Source: Myxococcota bacterium
Lineage (GTDB): Bacteria; Myxococcota_C; UBA6777
Assembly: GCA_963169055.1 (NCBI GenBank)
Contig: CAUJFU010000055.1
Coordinates: forward strand, 1 to 33,828
Direction: 5' to 3'
Length of the DNA: 33,828 bases
Shown: positions 23,334 through 31,663 of the stretch, one piece after another
Position numbering within the stretch: the stretch's first letter is position 1
Layout: each line of letters starts with the position of its first letter
Notes under the pieces: generated by a model
What the model was told of the DNA's origin: nothing
What the model saw: only the letters and a program-made list of their open reading frames with translations
Databases searched by the model: none
Position numbers and translations under genes: made by a program

Positions 23334-25523
23334 CTATTTCAGCCCAAGTTCACGATAAAAGGCGTCAAACATCGGAGGGCGACCAAGAAAGTTTTGAATC
23401 AACGTGAGGGGTTCGTAGGTGCTTCCGGGTTCGAGGATCCATGTCCGATAGCGGCGACCCGCGATCGGGTCGAGGTTTCCGGCCTTTTCAAAAACGGTGT
23501 ACATATCTTGAGCATAGACCTTGGACCAAAGATAGCCGTAATATCCAGCAGCGTAGCCTGTGAGATGACCAAAACCTGCGGCGGGTCGGATGTTGGGGAT
23601 GGACTTGACGGGCATAATCGACTGGATAGTTTGATGCCAAAGCGCCGCAGTATCGACGGGTGCGGGCCGTGTATGATAAAGCATATCGATGGTGGCAAAG
23701 AACATCTGGCGCGTCCAAAAAAGCCCGCTGATAGCGCGTTTGGAGCGGATCATCTGTTGGATGGTGGCATCGGGCAGAGGCCGTCCTGTGTCCACGTGCT
23801 TCGAGAGCTTCTTGAGGATAGCGGGTTCCCACACCCAGTTTTCGAGCATCTGCGAGGGGGCTTCCACAAAGTCGCGCTTGACGCTGGTTCCTGCGATGCT
23901 GTTGTATGGGGCGCGGGTGAGCGTTTGGTGCATGATGTGGCCGAATTCATGGAAGAATGTTTCGACTTCATCGTGGCTCAACAGAGATTGCTTGCCGGGC
24001 AGAGGCTTTTGCCAGTTTCCCACCACGCTCGATACGGGAGTTTGATAACTACCATCGGGAAGCCGACGCCCGCCCAAGAAGCCAAAGGCTGCAAAGTGCG
24101 TGTATTTTCCGGGGCGAGGAAATAGATCAAGATAAAAATGCGAGACCAGTCGGCCTTTTTCGCCATCATGAACGGCATATAGTCGGACATCAGGATGCCA
24201 TGCGCGGGCTGGTGTAATCTCGGTAAAATAGACGCCGAGCAAAGTTTCATAGATCGAAAACACCGTTCGGATCACATGATCCATCGGGAAATAACGGCGG
24301 ATGGCTTCGTTATCGACCGAATATCGGGTCTTTTTGAGTTGATTTGAATAATAACGCCAGTCCCAAGGTTCGATGCGTTGGGCGTTGGGGAGATCTTTTT
24401 GTTTGAGCGCAAGCAAAAGCGCAAGTTCAGCATCCATTTTCTTGCGAAGCTGTGGGCGTAGTTGTTCGAGGAAATCGAAGACTTGCTTGGGGGTTTTGGC
24501 CATGCGTTCTTCGAGGACGTAATGAGCAAAAGTCTTGTAGCCCAAGAGATGGGCAAAACGCTGACGCAGAGCAAGCATCTGTTCGAGGATCTTGGTGTTG
24601 GCTTCGGCTTGGAGATCGAGGCGAGCGATCATGGCGCGCTGACGGGCCGCAGGGACTTGTCCATTTTGCATCAAGGCGAGGTAATGGGCCGTCACACGCA
24701 TCGACATCTGATAACGCCCGTCTTTGCCGCGTTTCATGGTCGCAAGCAAAGCATCCGGCATGCCCTTGAGTTCGTCGCGTGTAAAAGTCACTTGGGTCTT
24801 GTCTTCGCTGAGATTGGACAGAAAACGCATACTGAGGCGCGAAAGCTGTGCGTTGATCTGGGCGGCTTGTTTGCTTTTTTCAGGAGGTAGTGCAGCGCCG
24901 TTGCGCACAAAAGCCCGTAGATGCTTGCGCATCAATTGACGATCGGCTTGCGAAAGCAAGGCAGGATGGGCATACAGCGCATCAGCGGCACGCTTGAGGA
25001 CTTGGTAGAGATCTGTGCGCGCAAAAAGCCGAGATTGAAAAGCGAAATACTGTTGTAGGCAGCTTTGACAAGCCTTTCGCTGCGCAGCATCGGGCGAAGC
25101 AGATTTCAGAAGGTAGATCGGGCCGATGGCGTCTTCCATCTGGGCGAGGGCCTGTTCAAAGACCAGAAACGTGGTGTGAAAACTCTCGGTGGTTTGACGG
25201 AGGCTACGCGCAGCGAGGCGTTGCATGGCGTCTTGTGTGCGAGTGAGGGTGCGCTGGCAAAGTTCGGCGATCTGCGCAGGAGTCCGATCGTAGCGCACCG
25301 CAGGATATGGGATCTTGAGAAAAATAGCAGCGGGAGATTGAGCGATCTGTGCGAGAGGAGCGGAGGGAACAGCGGCAGAGCGTGGCTTTTTAGGGGAAGC
25401 GGTCGGCGTCGTGGGCCGTGTGGTGGGTGGATTTGCCACCACAGCGAGCGGAGAAAACAACAGGGCTGTGATCAACAAGCCGATACAGCGAGAAAAAGAG
25501 CGAGTTTTGTTAGAACGGTGCAT
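23334..25523 (-). CDS. Exported M3 family (thimet oligopeptidase-like) metallopeptidase
   Basis: The protein has 729 residues; ATG 25523 has GAGGA 6 nt upstream. The signal peptide (about 1-31, LLITALLFSPLAVVA-N) is followed by a Pro/Thr-rich linker. About 90-715 is the M3A fold: a mostly helical lid, then HEFGHIMH (zinc His525 and His529, catalytic Glu526), the downstream metal Glu in RDFVEAPSQMLENW, and the substrate-binding loop GYAAGYYGYLWSKVYAQD near the C-terminus. All catalytic elements are intact. Members cleave short peptides and are usually cytoplasmic; this one carries a secretion signal, suggesting a periplasmic or extracellular oligopeptidase. It is monocistronic as seen, with element A copy 5 as its 3' region. 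Confidence 0.93.
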   Translation of the reverse strand: MHRSNKTRSFSRCIGLLITALLFSPLAVVANPPTTRPTTPTASPKKPRSAAVPSAPLAQIAQSPAAIFLKIPYPAVRYDRTPAQIAELCQRTLTRTQDAMQRLAARSLRQTTESFHTTFLVFEQALAQMEDAIGPIYLLKSASPDAAQRKACQSCLQQYFAFQSRLFARTDLYQVLKRAADALYAHPALLSQADRQLMRKHLRAFVRNGAALPPEKSKQAAQINAQLSRLSMRFLSNLSEDKTQVTFTRDELKGMPDALLATMKRGKDGRYQMSMRVTAHYLALMQNGQVPAARQRAMIARLDLQAEANTKILEQMLALRQRFAHLLGYKTFAHYVLEERMAKTPKQVFDFLEQLRPQLRKKMDAELALLLALKQKDLPNAQRIEPWDWRYYSNQLKKTRYSVDNEAIRRYFPMDHVIRTVFSIYETLLGVYFTEITPARAWHPDVRLYAVHDGEKGRLVSHFYLDLFPRPGKYTHFAAFGFLGGRRLPDGSYQTPVSSVVGNWQKPLPGKQSLLSHDEVETFFHEFGHIMHQTLTRAPYNSIAGTSVKRDFVEAPSQMLENWVWEPAILKKLSKHVDTGRPLPDATIQQMIRSKRAISGLFWTRQMFFATIDMLYHTRPAPVDTAALWHQTIQSIMPVKSIPNIRPAAGFGHLTGYAAGYYGYLWSKVYAQDMYTVFEKAGNLDPIAGRRYRTWILEPGSTYEPLTLIQNFLGRPPMFDAFYRELGLK

Positions 25524-25613
25524 CTTCGATCCTCGATAGGGTTAGGGGGGGCAACAAGCGGCCCGAGCATAACCAAGCAAGGGATCGAGAGCAACAGGGG
25601 GGAGAGCTTTTTT

Positions 25614-27038
25614 TCACCAAGCCGGCATACAGGTTTTGCCGTCTTGGGTGAGGATCTTGAGAGCGTCTTGTGGGGTTTGGGCCGTAAAATCCGCAAGGAC
25701 GAGATTGTACGCGCCTTGGCCGCTGGCAACGCAAGCAACCATACGCTTTCCGTCGGGTGCAAGGGCAAAACTATCGTAGGAGAGTCCTTGTCCGGGCGGA
25801 GGCAGAAGGGCCACAAATTTGCTATCATTGAGATTGACACCGACGATGCCTTCGCCGCGAGTATCAGGCTGTCCGTCGTTGTTGGTGTCCCAACCCGTTG
25901 TGGCTTTGAACAAGATCGCCGAGCCATCGATCGCAAAGATCGGCGTGGCAAGGGCGATTTCGATATCTTGACTGTTGGCGATCAACTCATCGCCGTTGCC
26001 TTGCGGGGGAGCATTGTAACCAAAAAGACCGCCGTTTCCGCTGGTACAGACGCTATGGACTGCTGCGAGACGGCCAGATACGGGGTGGATGCCGGTGTAG
26101 CCGACGATCTGACAAGGGGCAGAAGTGGTGTGAATTTCAAGCATCCCCCCATCTGCCGAAACGCTCGCGGGACGGGTTCCTCCGCCGATCTGTCCTTGGT
26201 TGGTAAAGAACTGACCAAAGCTTGTCCAGATCATCTTTCCATCGCCCGACCATTGGGGTTGTGTGAGTTGGAAGCGCAGCCCTTCAAGCTGGCATTGATT
26301 GATCGCGGTGTTGCAGGCCCGAGGCAACACGCAATCTTTGTTCACGACGCAAGAACCGCCCGTATTGGAAACAGGGATCGGCTGGCTGAGGCGGATCACT
26401 TGATTGCCGTCGACGCTGATCTTCCAAACGCTTGGGATCTTGACGCCTTGGGCGATCTCAGCGGTTTGTGGCTTATAAAACGCCACCATCGCGATCCACT
26501 TGCGGTCTGGAGACAGCGCAAGCAAGGGGTTTTCTGCTCCGCTGCCATCGAGGGCAGGCAATAGGCGTTCTTGCTTGGTTTGGGTGTCGTAAATGTACAA
26601 CTTTCCAACGAAACGCTCGCTGTATCGGACAAAAACAAAGCTCGTCGCTGGCAAAGGTACAATCGGCGGAGGATTGTTGTCAGGCTGTGTTTCGGGTTGC
26701 TTTTCGGGATTCGTCGTGCCGTCGGGCGTCGTTGTACCGTCGGGCGTCGTCGTACCATCGGGATTTGTCGTACCGTCGGGATTTGTCGTACCATCGGGAT
26801 TTGTCGTACCATCGGGGTTCGTCGTACCATCGGGGTTTGTGTTTTCTTGGGGGGCTGCGTCTGCGGTGGTTTCGGCGACAGTCTCGTTTGCAGAGGGTGG
26901 TGTCCCACAAGCCGCAAACATCGCCGAGGAAAGGGCGATCAGAGAGACAACCAAAAAAGAGCGAACCATATTTGATAAGCAGGAAGAAAAAGAGAAAAAC
27001 ATTACAGGTCGTTTTGAATCGTGCGGATTCGTCAACAT
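25614..27038 (-). CDS. Lipoprotein with PDGTT-repeat linker and PD40/TolB-like beta-propeller
   Basis: The protein has 474 residues. ATG 27038 is preferred because AAGGAG lies 8 nt upstream. A start at the internal Met24 would give a more usual lipoprotein signal (MVRSFLVVSLIALSSAMFAAC) but has no ribosome site. The lipobox is FAAC (Cys44 from ATG 27038). Residues 68-109 are seven [NT]PDGTT units. From about 128 on, blades of PD40/TolB type are visible (LLALSPDRKWIAMVAFY, QPQWSGDGKMIWTSFG, FALAPDGKRMVACV), with several Cys pairs. A DTNNDGQPDTRG turn looks calcium-binding. It is probably a surface or periplasmic binding propeller; the ligand is unknown. An unusual palindrome surrounds the ribosome site. 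Confidence 0.8.
   Translation of the reverse strand: MLTNPHDSKRPVMFFSFSSCLSNMVRSFLVVSLIALSSAMFAACGTPPSANETVAETTADAAPQENTNPDGTTNPDGTTNPDGTTNPDGTTNPDGTTTPDGTTTPDGTTNPEKQPETQPDNNPPPIVPLPATSFVFVRYSERFVGKLYIYDTQTKQERLLPALDGSGAENPLLALSPDRKWIAMVAFYKPQTAEIAQGVKIPSVWKISVDGNQVIRLSQPIPVSNTGGSCVVNKDCVLPRACNTAINQCQLEGLRFQLTQPQWSGDGKMIWTSFGQFFTNQGQIGGGTRPASVSADGGMLEIHTTSAPCQIVGYTGIHPVSGRLAAVHSVCTSGNGGLFGYNAPPQGNGDELIANSQDIEIALATPIFAIDGSAILFKATTGWDTNNDGQPDTRGEGIVGVNLNDSKFVALLPPPGQGLSYDSFALAPDGKRMVACVASGQGAYNLVLADFTAQTPQDALKILTQDGKTCMPAW
26712..26837 (-). repeat. 18-bp tandem repeat, 7 units, in the lipoprotein gene
   Basis: Seven consecutive 6-codon units encode NPDGTT (five) and TPDGTT (two) just after the lipidated Cys. 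The DNA copies are nearly identical, so slippage-driven length change is likely and would keep frame. The stretch acts as a flexible stalk. Confidence 0.92.
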
Positions 27039-27039
27039 G

Positions 27040-27054
27040 ACAAGGACTCCTTGT
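27040..27054. promoter_or_regulatory. Palindrome spanning the lipoprotein ribosome-binding site
   Basis: ACAAGGACTCCTTGT reads the same on both strands apart from the central base, and on the leftward strand it contains AAGGAG, 8 nt from ATG 27038. The one-base centre makes a tight RNA hairpin unlikely, but the site could bind a dimeric protein or pair with an RNA. Function is not shown. Confidence 0.4.
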
Positions 27055-27253
27055 AGTGGAAGAAGTAGAAGCCCGATGCGCAGGGGATGTTGTGATCTTT
27101 TGGAGAGGGCCGCAACAACATAGCGCAAGCGGTTCGCAAAAAGCAAGGCGGATGGCGGCGTTGGCAAAGAACAGGCCACCGCTCCCCCAAACGCCAACCT
27201 CCCCGCTCCTCCGAAGTCAACCACACCCCCAACAGTCGCCCACACACGCAAGA

Positions 27254-27316
27254 TGTCCAAAAGACAGACACAACGGTGTCCAACGATTGGACAGTCGGAG
27301 GTGTGGCGATTGGACA
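27254..27316. promoter_or_regulatory. Symmetric array of four TGTCCAA half-sites
   Basis: TGTCCAA occurs at 27254-27260 and 27277-27283; its complement TTGGACA occurs at 27287-27293 and 27310-27316. The inner pair forms TGTCCAACGATTGGACA, and the outer pair is centred on the same base (27285), with 16 nt between the half-sites on each side. It lies 216-278 nt upstream of the lipoprotein start, between it and element A copy 6. An operator for a dimeric or tetrameric regulator is the natural reading, but is inference. Confidence 0.5.
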
Positions 27317-27349
27317 AGAAAGAGAAATGCTCTGAGAAGCGATGCCGTT

Positions 27350-27475
27350 GACCAAAACCCCGTGTTCGTGCCGCTTCAAGCGAGAGCGCCGTTGGTTTGA
27401 AAAACAGTGATCTGTTCGCCAAACACGGGGTCAAGGGAGCCGCGCTCCCTTGCGGGGCGTGGGGCAGCGCCCCAC
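27350..27475 (-). repeat. Element A, copy 6
   Basis: It is leftward, starting 29 nt after the stop of the MopE-module gene at 27505. Hairpin 1 is GTGGGGCGCTGCCCCAC, hairpin 2 is a perfect CAAGGGAG...CTCCCTTG stem, followed by CCCCGTGTTTGGCG. Then come TTTTTCAAACCAACG, CGCTTGAAGCGGC and ACGAACACGGGG. The gap to the next gene (27039-27349) otherwise holds only the half-site array and no supportable gene. Confidence 0.9.
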
Positions 27476-27504
27476 ATACATCATCCAATCGCACACCCCT
27501 ATGA

Positions 27505-29205
27505 TTATTTCAAAAACAGGCAGGGTTGTTCGTCGGTGGTTCCGTTGTTGTTGTCGTCTTTTTGGTTGTTGCAGATCTCGACGGCCTTGCAAGTGGCGGA
27601 AGGTTGGCCGTTTTCACAAGTATAAGAGCCGAGGATCTTTCCGCTGGGGGTATCTAGCAAACAAAAGGCATCGACTTTGCCGTTGGGGACGACGTTATCG
27701 ATCAGTCCGTCGCAATCGTCGTCTTTGCCGTTGCAGATCTCGGTGAAGGCTTCACAAGTTTCTAGGCCAGTGCCTTTGCATGCGATCTCGCCGCAGAATC
27801 GGCGAAGACCAAAGGAAGAGCCATCGACTTCAACGCGTTTTTCGCTGTCTTTGTCGCTGCATCCGATGCGAAGGGAGTGATCGGCCTGTGTTCCGGGAAA
27901 GTTATCGATGAATCCGTCGCAGTCGTCATCTTTTCGATTGCATCCTGCGATGGATTCGGCGCGTTGGATATCCCATTGGTCTTTGGCGAAGTTTTCGCCC
28001 TTTTCGTTGTACTTACACGAAGACCACACCAAGATAGCGTCGCGTTTTTCGCAACGCTGGTAGATCTTGGAGCAGCCTTGGTTTGGTTTTTTGGGGATCA
28101 CACGCAGCGCACATTCACGGATTTGATTTTCCACGCAATCTGCGCATGGATGGGAAGAAGAATCCAGTCCTCCTTCGACGGTGCATCGGGAGTCGCCTTT
28201 GTCGTTGGCGGGCGTGGTGTCCGTGATGGGTTCTTTCGAGAATGCCCCTGCCTTTTGTCGGACACAATTTCTCTCGATAGCGACATCATCGATCTGGCCG
28301 TCGCAATCGCCATCAAGGCCGCTGCATGGGTTGTTTGTCGGTAGGCGAAAGCCTTTGCAAGCACCCCAAAACCCTTTTTGCGCGGTGTTGCTTTCGGGAT
28401 CGGGTTCACAAGCTTGGATGCCTTGCATACAAAAGGTATAAGGATTTTTCTCATCCAACGGCGTCGTACTTGGTGTCGCATCGTTTCGTGACCCGGGATA
28501 ACAGTAACGAACCGTTCCGACAGGCCCACAAGGACATTCTTTTGCGGGCGGGTCGGGGAGACCATCGCAATCTTCGTCGGTACGGGCGCAACGCTTGAGT
28601 TCGTCTTTGATGGCGCGGACAGTATCGAGAGCCACGGGCGTAATGGCTCCTGTACACGGACTCAGTCCTGCGCCGTTGAGGATCGAACGGCGTTGTCCAA
28701 GGCGGCAGTTTCCTTTGAGCGGTTCTTTAGGTGGATTCGTTGGGTAGCAGGCGTGAAGATCCCGAAAAGGATAAGGCTTTCCCGTTTCATCGAGCAAGAC
28801 TTGAACACAACGCTTCACAAGGCAAGAGTACGGACCTTTGCGCTGCTCAGCACGTTCACAACGCGATGGTTCAAGGCAAAAAACATTTTCTGGATCGACG
28901 TTCTCAGGCGTACAACTCGGACTGAAGGGGATATTCGAGGCTTGAGGATGGGTTGATTTGGCGTCGATCTCGCAAACACGAGGCTGAGCGGCCAGACAGT
29001 GCAGCGTTGAGACGCCAAGAATCGCAGAGAAAAAGAAGAACAGTCGTCCGCGAGACCTTTGCTTCGGGCGGTGGTTCGGTCTGTTCTGCTGCTTCGAGCG
29101 GTGGTTCGGGCTGTTCTGCTGCTTCGGGCGGTGGTTCGGGCTGTTCTGCGCGGCAAAAGGGTTTGTGTGTGTTTGTTGGGATGGGGTGTTGGTATGGGCG
29201 GGCAT
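27505..29205 (-). CDS. Secreted MopE-module Cys-rich protein
   Basis: The protein has 566 residues from ATG 29205; the ribosome site is weak. The N-terminus is unusual: 54 polar/basic residues including three [NR]xPNHRxKQ units (21-50) precede the hydrophobic signal (about 55-70, LFFFFSAILGVSTLHC) and an LAA-Q cleavage site. The mature protein has many Cys and putative metal-binding motifs: RTDEDCDGLPD (208-218), CSGLDGDCDG (294-303), CNRKDDDCDG (422-431), CNGKDDDCDG (491-500) and CNNQKDDNNNG (545-555). These are the MopE-type Asp/Asn-rich loops, thought to bind calcium or copper. It probably sits outside the cell and lies 58 nt downstream of the PEGA protein gene in the same direction, so likely in one operon. 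Element A copy 6 follows. Confidence 0.82.
   Translation of the reverse strand: MPAHTNTPSQQTHTNPFAAQNSPNHRPKQQNSPNHRSKQQNRPNHRPKQRSRGRLFFFFSAILGVSTLHCLAAQPRVCEIDAKSTHPQASNIPFSPSCTPENVDPENVFCLEPSRCERAEQRKGPYSCLVKRCVQVLLDETGKPYPFRDLHACYPTNPPKEPLKGNCRLGQRRSILNGAGLSPCTGAITPVALDTVRAIKDELKRCARTDEDCDGLPDPPAKECPCGPVGTVRYCYPGSRNDATPSTTPLDEKNPYTFCMQGIQACEPDPESNTAQKGFWGACKGFRLPTNNPCSGLDGDCDGQIDDVAIERNCVRQKAGAFSKEPITDTTPANDKGDSRCTVEGGLDSSSHPCADCVENQIRECALRVIPKKPNQGCSKIYQRCEKRDAILVWSSCKYNEKGENFAKDQWDIQRAESIAGCNRKDDDCDGFIDNFPGTQADHSLRIGCSDKDSEKRVEVDGSSFGLRRFCGEIACKGTGLETCEAFTEICNGKDDDCDGLIDNVVPNGKVDAFCLLDTPSGKILGSYTCENGQPSATCKAVEICNNQKDDNNNGTTDEQPCLFLK
29056..29145 (-). repeat. 30-bp tandem repeat, 3 units, before the signal peptide
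   Basis: Three 10-codon units encode NSPNHRPKQQ, NSPNHRSKQQ and NRPNHRPKQR. The top strand shows the recurring GGTTCGGGCTGTTCTGCTGC motif. It lies in the basic extension in front of the hydrophobic signal of the MopE-module protein. Confidence 0.9.
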
Positions 29206-29263
29206 GGTCTCGTCGCTTATCCTAGCGTTGCGGTGCGTTTGGCGAGTATTTCGGACAAAGAGA

Positions 29264-30373
29264 TCAGGGCGAAGTGACGGGCGAAAGCAACAGCGTGGGC
29301 GCGTTTGGGTCGGAGCGACCGAGAGGAAAAGAATCGGTAGGTGGAAGAGTCGATAAACCGGGGAGAGGCCGCAATGTTTCGGATTGCGAACTTTGGGAGA
29401 GCGCATGCCCGATGGCGGCGGCGCCAAGGACGACGACTCCCACTGCGGCTGCGATCACACCGACCGTCAGGATGGTAGAAGCCGTGTTGAATTCGTTGTT
29501 GTATTGTTCGTCTGTGATCGTCTTGGCAGTTTTGGGATCGGAGAGGATGCCGTTGAGTCGGCCTTGTTCGAGAGGGGCATAAACGATCATGGGGATCGCC
29601 GCAGCAAGGACGATTCCGCCAACCACATAACCTGCGATCACGATCGGAGGGGTTTGGTTAGCGATCACGATATTTTTTTCGAGGATGTTGATCTTGTCTG
29701 CGCTGACGTTGACGGTTTTTCCGAGCCCGGGCTTGATCTCGACGGATTGGACTTTTTTGTTGCTGGGGGGAAACAACACCTCGACCGTATAGAGTCCCGG
29801 ACGTACGGATTCGCTGAACTGTCCGAGAGCTTGGCGGCTGTACTCAACGCCTGTGACAGTGATACGGGCCTCTTCGTTGCCTGTCAAAACAGCAAGCGGA
29901 GCCGCTTTGATCTTGCGCAAAAGCTGATCGGCGAGATTGCGGTTGCTTTCGCAACGCCCCGAAGCTTTGCACGTACCCGAGCGAAAAGACTCCATCAAAA
30001 GATCGGCTGCGCGATTTTGAAGCACTGCTTTAGAGGCTTGATGGGCTGGCTGTTCGGCTGCTTTGGCGTAGCAGATGGCACCGTTTCGCAGATAGCGATC
30101 TTCGAGCAGGTCTCGGAAGTCGTCGCGTTTGCGGGTGCGCAACGTCCCAAGGAGGTTTTTATAACAATCGCCTGCTTGGAGAAAATCGCTGGATTTGTAG
30201 TGCTTTTGACAAGCAGCTTCTTCACTTTGTGCGTGTGCAGAAAAAGGCCCATAGAACAAACACAACAACATCGGCGCAAGACGAGCGCTCCACGTCAGAG
30301 AAAAACGGACAAACAACAAAGGTAAAACCAACCAAGAAGAAAAAGCGGCGTTGGCAAACAAACGGTGGTCCAT
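29264..30373 (-). CDS. Exported PEGA-domain-like protein with two C-terminal membrane helices
   Basis: The protein has 369 residues. ATG 30373 gives a long signal region (about 12-48) ending AHA-Q; the ribosome site is weak. About 50-150 is helical with paired Cys (ACQKHYKSSDFLQAGDC, YLRNGAICYAKAAE), TPR-like in pattern. About 165-225 resembles a PEGA beta-sandwich (ARITVTGVEY ... VRPGLYTVEVLFPPSNKKVQ). Two hydrophobic helices follow (IVIAGYVVGGIVLAAAIPMI and TILTVGVIAAAVGVVVLGAA), then a Pro/Ser-rich tail. The order TPR-like/PEGA/two helices is a common envelope architecture in myxobacteria. It is probably co-transcribed with the MopE-module gene downstream. Function is unknown. Confidence 0.75.
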   Translation of the reverse strand: MDHRLFANAAFSSWLVLPLLFVRFSLTWSARLAPMLLCLFYGPFSAHAQSEEAACQKHYKSSDFLQAGDCYKNLLGTLRTRKRDDFRDLLEDRYLRNGAICYAKAAEQPAHQASKAVLQNRAADLLMESFRSGTCKASGRCESNRNLADQLLRKIKAAPLAVLTGNEEARITVTGVEYSRQALGQFSESVRPGLYTVEVLFPPSNKKVQSVEIKPGLGKTVNVSADKINILEKNIVIANQTPPIVIAGYVVGGIVLAAAIPMIVYAPLEQGRLNGILSDPKTAKTITDEQYNNEFNTASTILTVGVIAAAVGVVVLGAAAIGHALSQSSQSETLRPLPGLSTLPPTDSFPLGRSDPNAPTLLLSPVTSP

Positions 30374-30516
30374 GGTGCGATCCGTCAGAGATGTGAGGGT
30401 TGACTGCCGTGTGAACGATGCTTGTGACAAGAGATGCGGCGCATAGAGGGGAGTGTAGAGCACGAAAGAAAAAACGCAAGAGGCGTTGGATGTGAGAGAT
30501 TGGATCGAAAAAGGCG

Positions 30517-31596
30517 CTAGGCGTGAGGGATTTGATAGAAACGAGCGGCATTTTGAAAGAAGAGTGCGTGCAAGGTCTCGGCAGGGAGATTCATCGCAAG
30601 GATGTGGCGGATCTCACGATCCCATGCGTAGGGGATATTGGGAAAGTCGGTGCCGTAAAGGATGCGATCAGGCCGTCGGTTCAGCATCGAAAGAGGCGGA
30701 GGGACGGGGAAATAATCGGCAAGAACCATCGTCGTATCAAGCCACAGGTGGTCGAATCGTTCGAGTAGATCAGCGTATTCGTCAAACTCATCCACACCGA
30801 GATGTGGAACACAAAGTTGAAGTGTCGGATAATCGAGAAGCACGCGCTCGATGCGGCTGACGTGGCAAAGAAGATGTGGATCACACGGATATGCCGGACT
30901 CTTGGGTTCTCGACCCGCGTGCATAATCAACGGTTGGTTGTGTTTGACACAAGTTTCATAGATCGCGTGCATCTCGGGTGCATCGGGAGAAAAGCACTGC
31001 ACATGACAATGTAGCTTCACCCCGCGCAATCCCAGCGCAAAGGCTTCTTCGAGGATCAGACTTGCGTTCGGTTCGCCCGGCAACACCGTTGCAACGCAAG
31101 TCAAGCGAGGTTCCTGTTGGCAAAGGCTCGCCATATATTGATTCATCCACGCCGCAAGGCCGGGCTTGTGGGCATAATGCAGCGCAACGAGATGATGCAC
31201 CCCCCGCGACAACAAAAACTCGATGACTTGGGGGCTATGAAGCGGATAGCGGATCGGCCAACCGTGACGCCCAAACCACCGCCATAGCGCCTCAAAGATC
31301 CGATCAGGAAACAAGTGGACGTGCGCATCGATCACAGGCGGCAGATCGGAGGGTAGCGCACGACCTTCGGGATCTTCAAGGCCGGGCATTGGATGTGTCA
31401 ACAGGTCACTTGCAGAAGACGCCATACAGCGCACACAAGCCGCGATCTCCCGATGCCCTAGTCCGTTTGATTCCTCGGCCTCCAAAAAGGCTTGGATGAT
31501 GTCGTTGAGGTCTTTCCTTGGAGGAAGCCGCTTTGGGGAAGGCAACAGAAGCGGCGTGGAAGGTTCGAGCAATGGGGTCAATTGAGCGTGCATCAT
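30517..31596 (-). CDS. Cytoplasmic amidohydrolase (amidohydrolase_2-like)
   Basis: The protein has 359 residues from ATG 31596 (a second ATG is at 31593; AAGAG is upstream). The longer frame to 31935 crosses element B and overlaps the next gene, so it is rejected. There is no signal peptide. About 85 N-terminal residues form a helical leader. The TIM-barrel metal motifs are then intact: VIDAHVHLFPD (His92, His94), GVKLHCHVQ, LIMHAGRE, CVPHLGVDE and ILYGTDFPNIPY. The YGTDFPN ending with ACMSD-like spacing suggests a decarboxylase or hydrolase of this superfamily. The substrate is unknown. Element B and a relic of element A lie upstream. Confidence 0.85.
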   Translation of the reverse strand: MMHAQLTPLLEPSTPLLLPSPKRLPPRKDLNDIIQAFLEAEESNGLGHREIAACVRCMASSASDLLTHPMPGLEDPEGRALPSDLPPVIDAHVHLFPDRIFEALWRWFGRHGWPIRYPLHSPQVIEFLLSRGVHHLVALHYAHKPGLAAWMNQYMASLCQQEPRLTCVATVLPGEPNASLILEEAFALGLRGVKLHCHVQCFSPDAPEMHAIYETCVKHNQPLIMHAGREPKSPAYPCDPHLLCHVSRIERVLLDYPTLQLCVPHLGVDEFDEYADLLERFDHLWLDTTMVLADYFPVPPPLSMLNRRPDRILYGTDFPNIPYAWDREIRHILAMNLPAETLHALFFQNAARFYQIPHA

Positions 31597-31663
31597 CGAG
31601 AAAACTCTTCGAATGTGGATAGAATAAAACCTACACAAAATCCGCCCATTGTGTGCGCCAATA

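Noticed and set aside
26468-27123. Rightward frames with repeated VVPSG or YRRDLSYHRD units
   Set aside because: They are the complementary reading of the PDGTT tandem repeat in the leftward lipoprotein gene.
27056-27400. Rightward and leftward frames of about 115 residues in the gap
   Set aside because: They run through element A and the half-site array, with no ribosome site and atypical composition.
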